From Mitsuaria chitosanitabida ATCC BAA-476 = NBRC 102408 (GTDB lineage: Bacteria; Pseudomonadota; Gammaproteobacteria; Burkholderiales; Burkholderiaceae_C), in the NCBI RefSeq assembly GCF_001598255.1, contig NZ_BCYP01000005.1, positions 48,808-112,807 of the forward strand: a stretch of DNA of 64,000 nt. Reading direction: 5' to 3'. Each line of letters starts with the position of its first letter. The first letter of the stretch is position 1. A program made the position numbers and the translations under genes. Positions 7,113-15,499 of the stretch are shown piece after piece. The notes below the pieces were generated by a model. That model ran no database searches. It was not told the origin of the DNA and saw only the letters and a list, made by a program, of their open reading frames with translations.

Positions 7113-7319
7113 GCGGGAGGGCGCGCGTCGCCCCGACGCCCTGTCACGCTGTCGCCGCGGAGAGGGACAGGGCTTGCACCGGGGCGCAGCGGCGGCGTGA
7201 CGCGCCGGGCGATCCGCGTCCGTGGCGAGCGCCCGTTGTGGATCCCCACAGCGCCGGGCGGTCGTGACTGCCTACAGTCGGCGATTCCTCAGCATTGCCC
7301 TGACCCGAAGGAGAACGAG

Positions 7320-8303
7320 ATGAGCAAACCGCGCGTCCTGGTGGCCCGCAAGACCTTCGACGACGTCGTCGACCGGCTGCGGTCCCATTTCGAGGTCGAG
7401 GCCAACGGCAGCGACGACGGCTGGTCGCAGGACGAGCTCATCCGGCGCCTGCAGGGCAAGACCGGCGTCTACATCGCCGGCGGCGACAAGATCGACGCCA
7501 GGCTGCTCGACGCCTGTCCCGAGCTGAAGATCGTCAGCACCATGGCCGTGGGCTACAACAACATCGACGTGGCGGCCTGCACCGCGCGCGGCGTGATCGT
7601 GACCAACGCGCCCGACGTGCTGACCGAGACGACCGCCGACTTCGGTTTCGCGCTGATGATGGCCACCGCGCGCCGCATCACCGAGAGCGAACACTTCCTG
7701 CGCCGCGGCGAGTGGAAGCAATGGGCGGTGACCATGTTCGCCGGGGCGGACATCCATGGCGCGACGCTGGGCGTGCTGGGCATGGGCCGCATCGGCGCGG
7801 CCATCGCCAGGCGCGGCCACCTGGGCTTCGGCATGCCGGTGCTGTATCACAACCGCTCGCGGCTGCCCGCCGATCAGGAAGCGCCGCTGGGCGCGCAATG
7901 GGTGGAGAAGGACGAGCTGCTGCGCCGCGCCGATCACCTGATCATCGTCGTGCCCTACAGCGCGTCCTCGCACCACCTGATCGGCCAGCGCGAGCTGCGG
8001 CTGATGAAGAAGACCGCGACGCTGACCAACATCGCGCGCGGGGGCGTCGTCGACGACGCGGCCCTCGCGGTCGAGCTCCAGGCCGGCACGATCGCCGCCG
8101 CGGGCCTGGACGTCTTCGAGGGCGAGCCCACGGTCCATCCGGCGCTGCTCGACTGCGAGAACGTGGTGCTCACCCCCCACATCGCCAGCGCGACCATCGC
8201 CACGCGCCGCGCGATGAGCAACCTCGCCGTCGACAACCTGATCGCCGCGCTCACCGGTGGCGTGCCGCCCACGGCGCTGAATCCCGAGGTGCTCAAGCGC
8301 TGA
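7320..8303 (+). CDS. D-2-hydroxyacid dehydrogenase (GhrB-like)
   Basis: A 327-residue NAD(P)-dependent dehydrogenase of the glyoxylate/hydroxypyruvate/2-ketogluconate reductase group, which reduces 2-keto acids to D-2-hydroxy acids in the cytoplasm. Visible features: substrate loop STMAVGYNNID (73-83), nucleotide-binding GVLGMGRIG (151-159), and the catalytic trio Arg240 (NIARGG), Glu269 (FEGEP) and His287 (TPHIAS). ATG at 7320 is chosen because AAGGAG lies 8 bp upstream; the frame extends further upstream without similarity. It is followed after 13 bp by rmuC. The exact substrate cannot be read from the sequence. Confidence 0.92.
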   Translation: MSKPRVLVARKTFDDVVDRLRSHFEVEANGSDDGWSQDELIRRLQGKTGVYIAGGDKIDARLLDACPELKIVSTMAVGYNNIDVAACTARGVIVTNAPDVLTETTADFGFALMMATARRITESEHFLRRGEWKQWAVTMFAGADIHGATLGVLGMGRIGAAIARRGHLGFGMPVLYHNRSRLPADQEAPLGAQWVEKDELLRRADHLIIVVPYSASSHHLIGQRELRLMKKTATLTNIARGGVVDDAALAVELQAGTIAAAGLDVFEGEPTVHPALLDCENVVLTPHIASATIATRRAMSNLAVDNLIAALTGGVPPTALNPEVLKR

Positions 8304-8316
8304 GAGAATCGGGCGC

Positions 8317-9807
8317 ATGAATCTGCCCTTCTGGATGGTCGCGCTCATCGCGGGCGCGGCCCTGCTGTCCCTCCTCCTTCTCATCGTCATCGCGGTCGGC
8401 GTCAGGTTGCTGCGACGACAGTCCGGCGGCGACCCCGCGGCGGCGCTGGCCCCGCTGATGCAGCAGTCGGGGGAACGCCTCGAGCGCCTGGAGCGCGCGC
8501 TGCGCGACGAACTGGGCCGCGTGAACACCGGCCTGCGCGAGGAGGTCGGCCGCGGGAACGCCGGCCTGCGCCAGGAGACGCTGACCACGCTGACGCAGTT
8601 CCAGCAGGCGCTGATGGCGCAGGGCGGCGACACGGCGCGCTCGCAGAACGAGCAGATCGACGCCTTCCGCGTGCAGCTGGCGCAGCTGCAGCAGGCGCTG
8701 GCCCAGCAGGCCGCGTCGGCCCGCGAGGCGCAGGACGCCGCGGCCTCGCGCACGACCACCGTGCTGACCGAGCAGCTCCAGACCCTGGCCCAGCGCAACG
8801 AGGCCGGACTGGCCGAGACCCGCCGGACGGTCGAGGCGCGGCTGCAATCGATCCAGCAGGACAACGAGAAGAAGCTCGAGCAGATGCGGGCCACCGTCGA
8901 CGAGAAGCTGCACGCCACGCTGGAGCAGCGGCTGGGCGAGAGCTTCAAGCAGGTGGCCGAGCGGTTGGAGCAGGTCTACCGCGGCCTGGGCGAGATGCAG
9001 ACCCTGGCGCGCGACGTGGGCTCGCTGAACCGTGTGCTGACCAACGTGAAGACGCGCGGCATCTTCGGCGAGGTGCAGCTCGCGGGGCTGCTCGAACAGG
9101 TCTTCACGCCGGAGCAGTACGCCTCCAACGTCGAGACGCTGCCGGGCAGCGGCGCGCGCGTGGAGTTCGCGCTCAAGCTGCCGGGTCAGCGCGACGACGG
9201 CAAGCCGCTCTGGCTGCCCATCGACGCCAAGTTCCCGCGCGAGGACTACGAGCGTCTGCTCGAGGCGCAGGAGCGTGCTGACGCGCCGGCCGCCGAGCTG
9301 GCCGGCCGCGCGATCGAGACGCGGCTGCGGCTCGAGGCCAAGACCATCCGCGAGAAATACCTGGGCCCGCCGCACACGACGGACTTCGCGCTGCTGTTCC
9401 TGCCCACCGAGGGCCTGTACGCCGAGGCGCTGCGCCGCCCCGGCCTGAGCGAGGCGCTGCAGCGCGAGCACAAGGTGATGCTGGTCGGCCCGACCACGTT
9501 GCTGGCCACGCTGTCCAGCCTGCAGATGGGCTTCCGCACGCTGGCGCTGGAGAAGCGTTCGGCGGAGGTGTGGGACATCCTGGGCGCGGTGAAGACCGAG
9601 TTCGGCAAGTTTGGCGACGTGCTGGCCAAGACGAAGAAGAAGTTGGACGAGGCCAGCAACAACATCGAGATGGCCGAGCGCCGGACCCGAGTCATGACAC
9701 GACAGCTGAAGGCCGTCGAGGCTTTGCCCGAGGACCAGATCACGCGGGTGCTGCAGCTCGGCGCCGAGTCCGACGCGGACACCGATGAGGAAGGCGTCGC
9801 CGGATGA
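8317..9807 (+). CDS. rmuC: DNA recombination protein RmuC
   Basis: A 496-residue protein with an N-terminal membrane helix (about 7-31), then a long Gln/Arg/Glu-rich coiled coil (about 45-225). The conserved RmuC nuclease-like domain is at about 235-445, with GIFGEVQLAGLLEQVF, LPIDAKFPREDY (about 299-310) and FALLFLPTEGLYAEAL. RmuC limits recombination at inverted repeats in E. coli and belongs to the restriction-endonuclease-like superfamily. Its last codons overlap the start of the MFS gene (ATGA), so the two are translationally coupled. Confidence 0.95.
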   Translation: MNLPFWMVALIAGAALLSLLLLIVIAVGVRLLRRQSGGDPAAALAPLMQQSGERLERLERALRDELGRVNTGLREEVGRGNAGLRQETLTTLTQFQQALMAQGGDTARSQNEQIDAFRVQLAQLQQALAQQAASAREAQDAAASRTTTVLTEQLQTLAQRNEAGLAETRRTVEARLQSIQQDNEKKLEQMRATVDEKLHATLEQRLGESFKQVAERLEQVYRGLGEMQTLARDVGSLNRVLTNVKTRGIFGEVQLAGLLEQVFTPEQYASNVETLPGSGARVEFALKLPGQRDDGKPLWLPIDAKFPREDYERLLEAQERADAPAAELAGRAIETRLRLEAKTIREKYLGPPHTTDFALLFLPTEGLYAEALRRPGLSEALQREHKVMLVGPTTLLATLSSLQMGFRTLALEKRSAEVWDILGAVKTEFGKFGDVLAKTKKKLDEASNNIEMAERRTRVMTRQLKAVEALPEDQITRVLQLGAESDADTDEEGVAG

Positions 9808-10994
9808 GCGATCCCGCCGCGGGCTCGACGACGCAGGACGCGGGCACCGGCTTCGCGTCGGTGATCGCGTCGCTGGTGGCGGTCCACGCCTGCATGGCGA
9901 CGACGCGGGTGGCGGCGACGCTGTGGGTCCTGCATCAGGGCTACGGCGGCTGGATCGTCGGCGTGCTGCTCAGCCTGTTCGCGGTCGCGCCGCTGGGGCT
10001 GTCGCTCTGGGCGGGTCGGCTCGCCGATCGCTTCGGTTTCCACCGCCCGGTGGGCATCGGCATCGCGATGGCCTTCTGCGGCGCGGTGATCGCCTTGCTG
10101 GCGCAGCTCGCCGGGGCGCTCTGGCTGATGGCCGTCGGTTGCCTGCTCTGCGGCGGCGCGGTGGCGGTCGCCGTGGTCGCCATCCAGCGCGAGGCCGGAC
10201 TGATGGCCGCCGACGCCTCGCAGCTCAAGCGCGTGTTCAGCTGGGTGGCGCTCGGCCCCGCGCTGTCCAACGCGCTGGCGCCGGTGATCACCGGCATCGT
10301 CATCGACACCGCCGGCTTCAGCGCCGCGCTGGTGCTGTCGACCCTGCTGCCGATCGCGGCGTGGGGCGTCGCGCGGCAGGTGCCGCGTCGGGCGATCGCG
10401 GTGACCGAGTCCAAGAGCAAGCCGCGCCCCGCCTGGGACCTGCTGCGCGATCGCGGTCTGCGCCATCTGCTCATCGTCAACGTCGCGATGTCCTCCTGCT
10501 GGGACGCCCACAGCTTCGTCGTGCCCGTCGTCGGTCACGCGAAGGGGCTCTCGGCCTCCAGCATCGGGCTGGTGCTCGGCAGCTTCGCCACGGCCGCGAC
10601 GCTGGTGCGCCTGGCCATCGTCCGCTGGGCCCATCGCATCGACGAGATCCGGGCGCTCAAGGTCGCCATGACCGTCGCGACGGTCGTGCTGCTGGTCTAT
10701 GCGTGGTTGCCGGGAACGCTGGGACTGATGCTCGGATCGGCCGTGCTCGGGATCGCGCTGGGGGCGGTCCAGCCCATGGTCCTCGCGACCATGCACCAGG
10801 TCACGCCGCCGGATCGCCATGGACAGGCCCTCGGCCTGCGCATGCTCGCCGCCAACGGCGCGACGGTCGCCATGCCCCTGGGCTTCGGCGCCCTCGCCAC
10901 CGCGAGCGTCGCGGCGGCACCGCTGTGGCTCATGGCCTCCATCCTCATCGGGGCCCAGTTCGCGGCGAGACAGATTCCGAGACCGAGACCTTAA
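9804..10994 (+). CDS. MFS transporter
   Basis: A 396-residue polytopic inner-membrane protein with about 12 hydrophobic segments. The loop between TM2 and TM3 carries the MFS signature region GRLADRFGFHRPVG. It resembles drug/metabolite efflux members, but no substrate can be assigned. The start overlaps the rmuC stop (ATGA). It is followed directly by a cluster of palindromic repeats that may terminate both this and the convergent gene at 11167. Confidence 0.88.
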   Translation: MSDPAAGSTTQDAGTGFASVIASLVAVHACMATTRVAATLWVLHQGYGGWIVGVLLSLFAVAPLGLSLWAGRLADRFGFHRPVGIGIAMAFCGAVIALLAQLAGALWLMAVGCLLCGGAVAVAVVAIQREAGLMAADASQLKRVFSWVALGPALSNALAPVITGIVIDTAGFSAALVLSTLLPIAAWGVARQVPRRAIAVTESKSKPRPAWDLLRDRGLRHLLIVNVAMSSCWDAHSFVVPVVGHAKGLSASSIGLVLGSFATAATLVRLAIVRWAHRIDEIRALKVAMTVATVVLLVYAWLPGTLGLMLGSAVLGIALGAVQPMVLATMHQVTPPDRHGQALGLRMLAANGATVAMPLGFGALATASVAAAPLWLMASILIGAQFAARQIPRPRP

Positions 10995-11150
10995 GACCCT
11001 CACCCCAACCCTCTCCCGCAAGCGGGAGAGGGGGCCGGAAGCGCTCGGTCTTTCTCGCTCCCTCTCCCGCAAGTGGGCGAGGGGGCCGGAAGCGCTCGGT
11101 CTTTCTCGCTCCCTCTCCCGCTTGCGGGAGAGGGCGGGGGTGAGGGTCTT
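10995..11150. repeat. Cluster of three REP-like palindromes (BIME-like)
   Basis: Three copies of a CCTCTCCCGC...GCGGGAGAGG palindrome lie at about 11009-11032, 11060-11083 and 11111-11135. The first two are parts of a 51-bp tandem unit containing GGAAGCGCTCGGTC. The array is framed by GACCCTCACCCC (10995-11006) and its inverse near 11137-11148. The same palindrome family recurs at 63798-63900. It sits between two convergent genes, where REP elements commonly lie, and can act as a bidirectional terminator. Confidence 0.8.
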
Positions 11151-11166
11151 TCGAGGCAGACCTCGG

Positions 11167-12132
11167 TCACTCCCCCGCCGCCTGCGCCATCTGCCGGCGC
11201 GCCTCCTTGTGCTTCATCGCGAGGTATTCCTCGAGCGGCTGCTCATGCAACTGCCGCGCATAGCGCTCGGTCGCGGCGAACCAATCCCTCAGCCGCTTGT
11301 CCAAGCGCTGATCCTGCGGCGCCGGCAAGGTATCCAGATACGACTCGATCGCCAGGAAGTACCGCATGGTGTTGCGCTCCGCGATGCCCTGGATCCCGCC
11401 GACGTAGCGCGGCGCGCCGTCCTCCTCATGGCCGACGATGGTGAACCCCACCTTGCCCCGTCCCGTCGTCGCCAAATAGGCGCTCGTCGCCACGCGCGCC
11501 GCGAAGTTGTTGGCATACGCATAGCGCAGCCGCACGAAGCTGCGCCGCGCGTCCAGCGGGATCGCCTCCAGCGTCATCCGATAGTCGCTCGTCCCCATCG
11601 GCCCCTTGGCCGCGCTCATCTCCACCAGCAGATAGTCCGGCCGCGAGGCGACGACCTGGAACCGGAAGTCCAGCGCATACGCGTCCTCGATCGGCTGATC
11701 GAACTTGCGCCCCACCGCCATGTGCAGCGTCGAGGGCCGCGCCTCGTCGTCGACCACGCACTTCTTGACGTTGGCCGGCAAGGTGAGCAGTTCGCACCAC
11801 GCGTCCGCGTCGCGCAACGCGCCCGCCAGGGCCCCGAAGTCGTGATCGACCACCGCATGCATCTCGCCGGTCGGATGCTGCGTGTCATCCACCGAGCTCA
11901 GCACGATCGGCTTCTGGAAGGGGCTGTGCGCCAGTTGCGGCGCCATCTGCTCGTAGCGCGCCTTCAGGTCGCCCGCCTGCTGCGCGGACACCTCGGTCGC
12001 GATCAGCAGCAGCGCCAGCAGCAAGGCGGCATGCGAGAGCCAGAACACCACGCCGTGATGCGCCGGGCGATGACGCCCGGCCGCGTGATGGCCGAGATGG
12101 AAAACCTGCGGGAGGGGCGGGAAGTGGCGCAT
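11167..12132 (-). CDS. Secreted or membrane-anchored protein of unknown function
   Basis: A 321-residue protein I do not recognise. The first 25 residues are His- and Pro-rich (HLGHHAAGRHRPAHH) and precede a hydrophobic stretch, VVFWLSHAALLLALLLIATEVSAQ (about 28-51), that looks like a signal peptide ending in VSAQ. The remaining 270 residues are soluble, with FRFQVVASRPDYLLVEMS and a C-terminal helical segment EQPLEEYLAMKHKEARRQMAQ. The beta-rich middle could be a lipid-binding or START-like fold, but I cannot support that. It converges on the MFS gene across the REP cluster. Confidence 0.65.
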   Translation of the reverse strand: MRHFPPLPQVFHLGHHAAGRHRPAHHGVVFWLSHAALLLALLLIATEVSAQQAGDLKARYEQMAPQLAHSPFQKPIVLSSVDDTQHPTGEMHAVVDHDFGALAGALRDADAWCELLTLPANVKKCVVDDEARPSTLHMAVGRKFDQPIEDAYALDFRFQVVASRPDYLLVEMSAAKGPMGTSDYRMTLEAIPLDARRSFVRLRYAYANNFAARVATSAYLATTGRGKVGFTIVGHEEDGAPRYVGGIQGIAERNTMRYFLAIESYLDTLPAPQDQRLDKRLRDWFAATERYARQLHEQPLEEYLAMKHKEARRQMAQAAGE

Positions 12133-12547
12133 GACGTTCTCCGGCGAACCTGGCGATCAGCCTAGGCTCGGCGGCGGTGGAGCCGCGTCGGCTCCAGGCG
12201 CGCGGGCGTGTCGGACAAGGCCGCATCCTCGCCACCCCGCCATCGGGTCGTCGAGGGCCCCGTCAAGCCCTGGTCGCCGGCAGGGACTTGCATCACCCTC
12301 GCGTGATCGAGGTGTGAACGCCTCGCCAAGGTCCGGCCACTGTGCGGCCGCCGAGCCCCGCGCGGTCGGGCGGCCTCGTGGCGAGCGTGCGCGCTGGCGC
12401 CGAGGGCGCCCGTCCGCGATCACATAGAGGGGGGAGTCGCCATCCGTGTTGCCGGGTGGCTTCAGGCGGCCGGCGGCTCTCCGGGAGCGCGCCGCGCTGC
12501 CCCCACAATCGCCGCGACGCCGCGCGTTCGCGGTACAGGAACGATCA
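12133..12547. other. 415-bp intergenic region, nothing recognised
   Basis: Divergent region between the unassigned gene (minus) and the M16 peptidase (plus). It must contain both promoters, but I see no convincing -35/-10 pair, operator or RNA element. Open frames in it have no recognisable similarity. Confidence 0.5.
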
Positions 12548-15379
12548 ATGAGGAACGAGTTCTCGATGTCTCCGCGCCGCTGGGCGCTGCTCCCGCTGAC
12601 GCTGGCGCTGGGCGCCGTCTGGGCCGGCGCCCAGGCCGATCCGCTCGACGCGAGGGCGACCCCGACCGCCAAGGCCGCCAAGGCCCCGAAGGGCACCGGC
12701 GCGACGCCGGCCGGTCCGGTCGCCTCGGCCCGGTTCGTGCGGGAGATCGGCGGCATCTCCGAGTACCGCCTGGCCAACGGCCTGCAGCTGCTGCTGTTCC
12801 CCGACGACGCGCAGAGCACCACGACGGTCAACATCACCTACCGCGTCGGCAGCCGCCACGAGTCGCCCGGCGAGTACGGCATGGCCCACCTGCTCGAGCA
12901 CCTGATGTTCAAGGGCACGCCCGCGCACAAGGACATCTCCGACGCCTTCGCGCGTCGCGGCATGCGCTTCAACGGCACGACCACCTCGGACCGCACCAAC
13001 TACTTCGCCAACTTCAACGCCGATCCGGCGACGCTGGACTTCGCGCTGACGCTGGAAGCGGATCGCATGGTCAACAGCTTCATCGCCAAGTCCGACCTGG
13101 ACAAGGAGATGACCGTCGTCCGCAACGAGTACGAGCGCGGCGAGAACCAGCCCTTCGCGGTGCTGAACAAGCGCGTCATCGGCGCGGCCTACGACTGGCA
13201 CAACTACGGCCACGACACCATCGGCCCCAAGAGCGACATCGAGAACGTGCCCATCGAGCGCCTGCAGGCCTTCTACAAGCGCTACTACCGGCCCGACAAC
13301 GCGACGCTGATGGTCGCCGGCCGCTTCGATCCGAAGGCGGTGCTGGCGCGCGTGAGCCAGCTGTTCGGCCCGATCAGGACGCCCGCGACGCCCATCCCGC
13401 GTCCCTACACCGTCGAGCCGCCGCAGGACGGCGAGCGCACCGTGGTGGTCCGCCGTGTCGGCGGTCAGCCGGCGCTGATGGCCTACTACCACGTGCCCGC
13501 GATCACCCATCCGGATTCGGCGCCGCTGCTGGTGCTGGGCATGATGCTGTCGCTGCAGCCCAGCGGCCAGCTCTACAAGGAGCTGGTCGAGCCCAAGGTG
13601 GCGCTGGCCGCCGGCCTGCAGGGGCTGGGCGACGCGGACCCGGGCGGCGTGCGCGCCTTCGCCGTGCTGCCACCGGGCGGCGACGAGGCGGCGGTCGAGA
13701 AGAAGCTGCTCGACATCGCCGAAGGCCGCACCGAGGCCAGGTTCGACGAGTCCGAGCTCAAGCGCGTGCGCGACATGGCGCTGGTCTCCTACCGTGAACA
13801 GATGAAGCAGCCCGAGGCGTTGATCCAGCAGATCTCCAACCTCGGCGCGACCGACTGGCGGCTGCTGTTCCAGCTCATGGAGGACATCCCCAAGGTGACG
13901 CTGGCCGACGTCGAGCGCGTGCGCAAGGCCTACCTGCGCCCGGCCAACCGGACGCTGGGCCGCTACTTCCCGACCGACCAGGTCGAGCGCGTGGAGATCC
14001 CGGTGGCGCCCCCGCTGGAACAGCGCCTGGCCGACCTGAAGGGCCCGCCCAAGGTGGAGGAGGGCGAGCGCTTCGACCCCACGCCGCAGCGTCTGGCCGA
14101 GCGCAGCGCCGTCAAGCGCCTGCCCTCGGGCATCGAGCTGCTGACGCTGGGCAAGCAGACGCGCGGCAACACGGTGGAGCTGCGCATGCAGCTGCGCTGG
14201 GGGGAGCGCCACGAGACCTTCCGCCATCACGGCACCGACCTGATCGCCGCGCTGATGGGCGAGGGCAGTCCGTCCGTGTCCAAGCAGGCGCTGCAGGACA
14301 AGCTGATCGCCCTGCGCGCCGAGCTGAACGTCGTCAGCGAGGACCAGGGCGCGACGCTGACCATCAGCACCGAGAAGGACAAGCTGATCGAGGTGCTGGC
14401 CCTGGCGGCCGACCTGATGCAGCACCCGCTGCTGCCGGCCGATGCCTTCGACCGCCTGCAGCGCGCGTCGGTCGCGGGGCTGGAGGGCTCGCGCCAGGAG
14501 CTGGAAGTGCTGCGCCAGGCCGCCACGCGTGACCACTACAACCGGGCCCGCGGCGTGAAGTTGGGCGACCCGGACTACGTGATGTCGATCGATGAGCAGC
14601 TCGCGTCGGTGAAGGCGACGACGCTGGACGACCTCAAGCGCTTCCATGCGGACTACTGGTCGGCCAACGACGCGCGCGTGTCGGTGGTCGGCGCGATCCC
14701 GGACGGACTGGACACGGCCGTGGAACAGCTGTTCGGCGGCTGGAAGAAGCCGTCGGCGCCCGCGTTCGTCCAGCCGGTGGACAAGGCCGACGTGATCCCG
14801 GCCGCGCGCTTCGACGCGATCGCGCGCGACAAGACCAGCGCGGCGATGAAGATGCGGGTGGACTTCCCTCTCAACGATCGGGATGCGGACTACATCCCGC
14901 TGAGCCTGGCGGTCCACATCCTGGGCGGCGGCGCGCTGGAGAACCGCCTGTCCGTGCGGATCCGCCAGCAGGCGGGCTTGAGCTACGGGGTGGGCGCGTC
15001 GCTGTCGGCCGCGCATTACGGCGACGAGGCCGACCTGACGATCTCCGGCACCTTCGCGCCGCAGAACCGTGAGCAGATGCTGACGCTGGTGCGCGAGGAG
15101 CTGGAGCGCCTGACCCGCGACGGCATCACCGCCTCGGAGCTGGAGCGTGCGAAGAAGGACGTGCTGGAAGGCCGCCGGCAGGCGCGCGCGTCGGACGCCG
15201 TGCTGTCGATGGCGCTGATCACGCAGGCGGACCAGGGCGAGACCTGGGCGCAGGCGGCGCAACGCGACGCGGCCGTGCAGGCGGCGACGGTCGATCAGGT
15301 CAACCAGGCCTGGCGCAAGCGGATCAAGCTGGACGGCTTCGTCGTGTCCACGGTCGGGGACTTCAAGGACAAGCCCTGA
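12548..15379 (+). CDS. M16 family zinc metallopeptidase (two-domain, periplasmic)
   Basis: A 943-residue insulinase/pitrilysin-family peptidase. An N-terminal signal peptide (SPRRWALLPLTLALGAVWAGAQA, about 8-30) predicts export. The inverted zinc motif HLLEH is at 114-118, with the downstream ligand Glu194 in VRNEYERGENQP, and RPDNATLMVAGRFDP follows. A second M16 half starts at about 520 and has no zinc motif, as expected for the inactive half; LENRLSVRIRQQAGLSYGVG near 800 is typical of its C-terminal part. Both halves are in one chain, as in PqqL-like proteins, and it should degrade peptides in the periplasm. Upstream extension to 12446 was rejected because the signal peptide begins at 12548. 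Confidence 0.92.
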   Translation: MRNEFSMSPRRWALLPLTLALGAVWAGAQADPLDARATPTAKAAKAPKGTGATPAGPVASARFVREIGGISEYRLANGLQLLLFPDDAQSTTTVNITYRVGSRHESPGEYGMAHLLEHLMFKGTPAHKDISDAFARRGMRFNGTTTSDRTNYFANFNADPATLDFALTLEADRMVNSFIAKSDLDKEMTVVRNEYERGENQPFAVLNKRVIGAAYDWHNYGHDTIGPKSDIENVPIERLQAFYKRYYRPDNATLMVAGRFDPKAVLARVSQLFGPIRTPATPIPRPYTVEPPQDGERTVVVRRVGGQPALMAYYHVPAITHPDSAPLLVLGMMLSLQPSGQLYKELVEPKVALAAGLQGLGDADPGGVRAFAVLPPGGDEAAVEKKLLDIAEGRTEARFDESELKRVRDMALVSYREQMKQPEALIQQISNLGATDWRLLFQLMEDIPKVTLADVERVRKAYLRPANRTLGRYFPTDQVERVEIPVAPPLEQRLADLKGPPKVEEGERFDPTPQRLAERSAVKRLPSGIELLTLGKQTRGNTVELRMQLRWGERHETFRHHGTDLIAALMGEGSPSVSKQALQDKLIALRAELNVVSEDQGATLTISTEKDKLIEVLALAADLMQHPLLPADAFDRLQRASVAGLEGSRQELEVLRQAATRDHYNRARGVKLGDPDYVMSIDEQLASVKATTLDDLKRFHADYWSANDARVSVVGAIPDGLDTAVEQLFGGWKKPSAPAFVQPVDKADVIPAARFDAIARDKTSAAMKMRVDFPLNDRDADYIPLSLAVHILGGGALENRLSVRIRQQAGLSYGVGASLSAAHYGDEADLTISGTFAPQNREQMLTLVREELERLTRDGITASELERAKKDVLEGRRQARASDAVLSMALITQADQGETWAQAAQRDAAVQAATVDQVNQAWRKRIKLDGFVVSTVGDFKDKP

Positions 15380-15390
15380 CCCCAGGTCAC

Positions 15391-15410
15391 GGCCGCGGGA
15401 TCTCGCGGCC
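15391..15410. terminator. Hairpin after the M16 peptidase gene
   Basis: GGCCGCG (15391-15397) / CGCGGCC (15404-15410) with a 6-bp loop, 12 bp past the stop codon. There is no T-run, so terminator function is uncertain. Confidence 0.4.
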
Positions 15411-15499
15411 GTTCCGGGCGCTGATCGGGAGATCGGCGCCCGCGCCCTTGGCATACGATCGCCGCGAGCCGGCCTGCGCCGGAGCGGGAGCTCGATGAC

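Noticed and set aside
10995..11150. Insertion sequence with inverted ends
   Set aside because: Only 156 bp with nested palindromes and no coding capacity. The same motif elsewhere marks it as a REP-like element.
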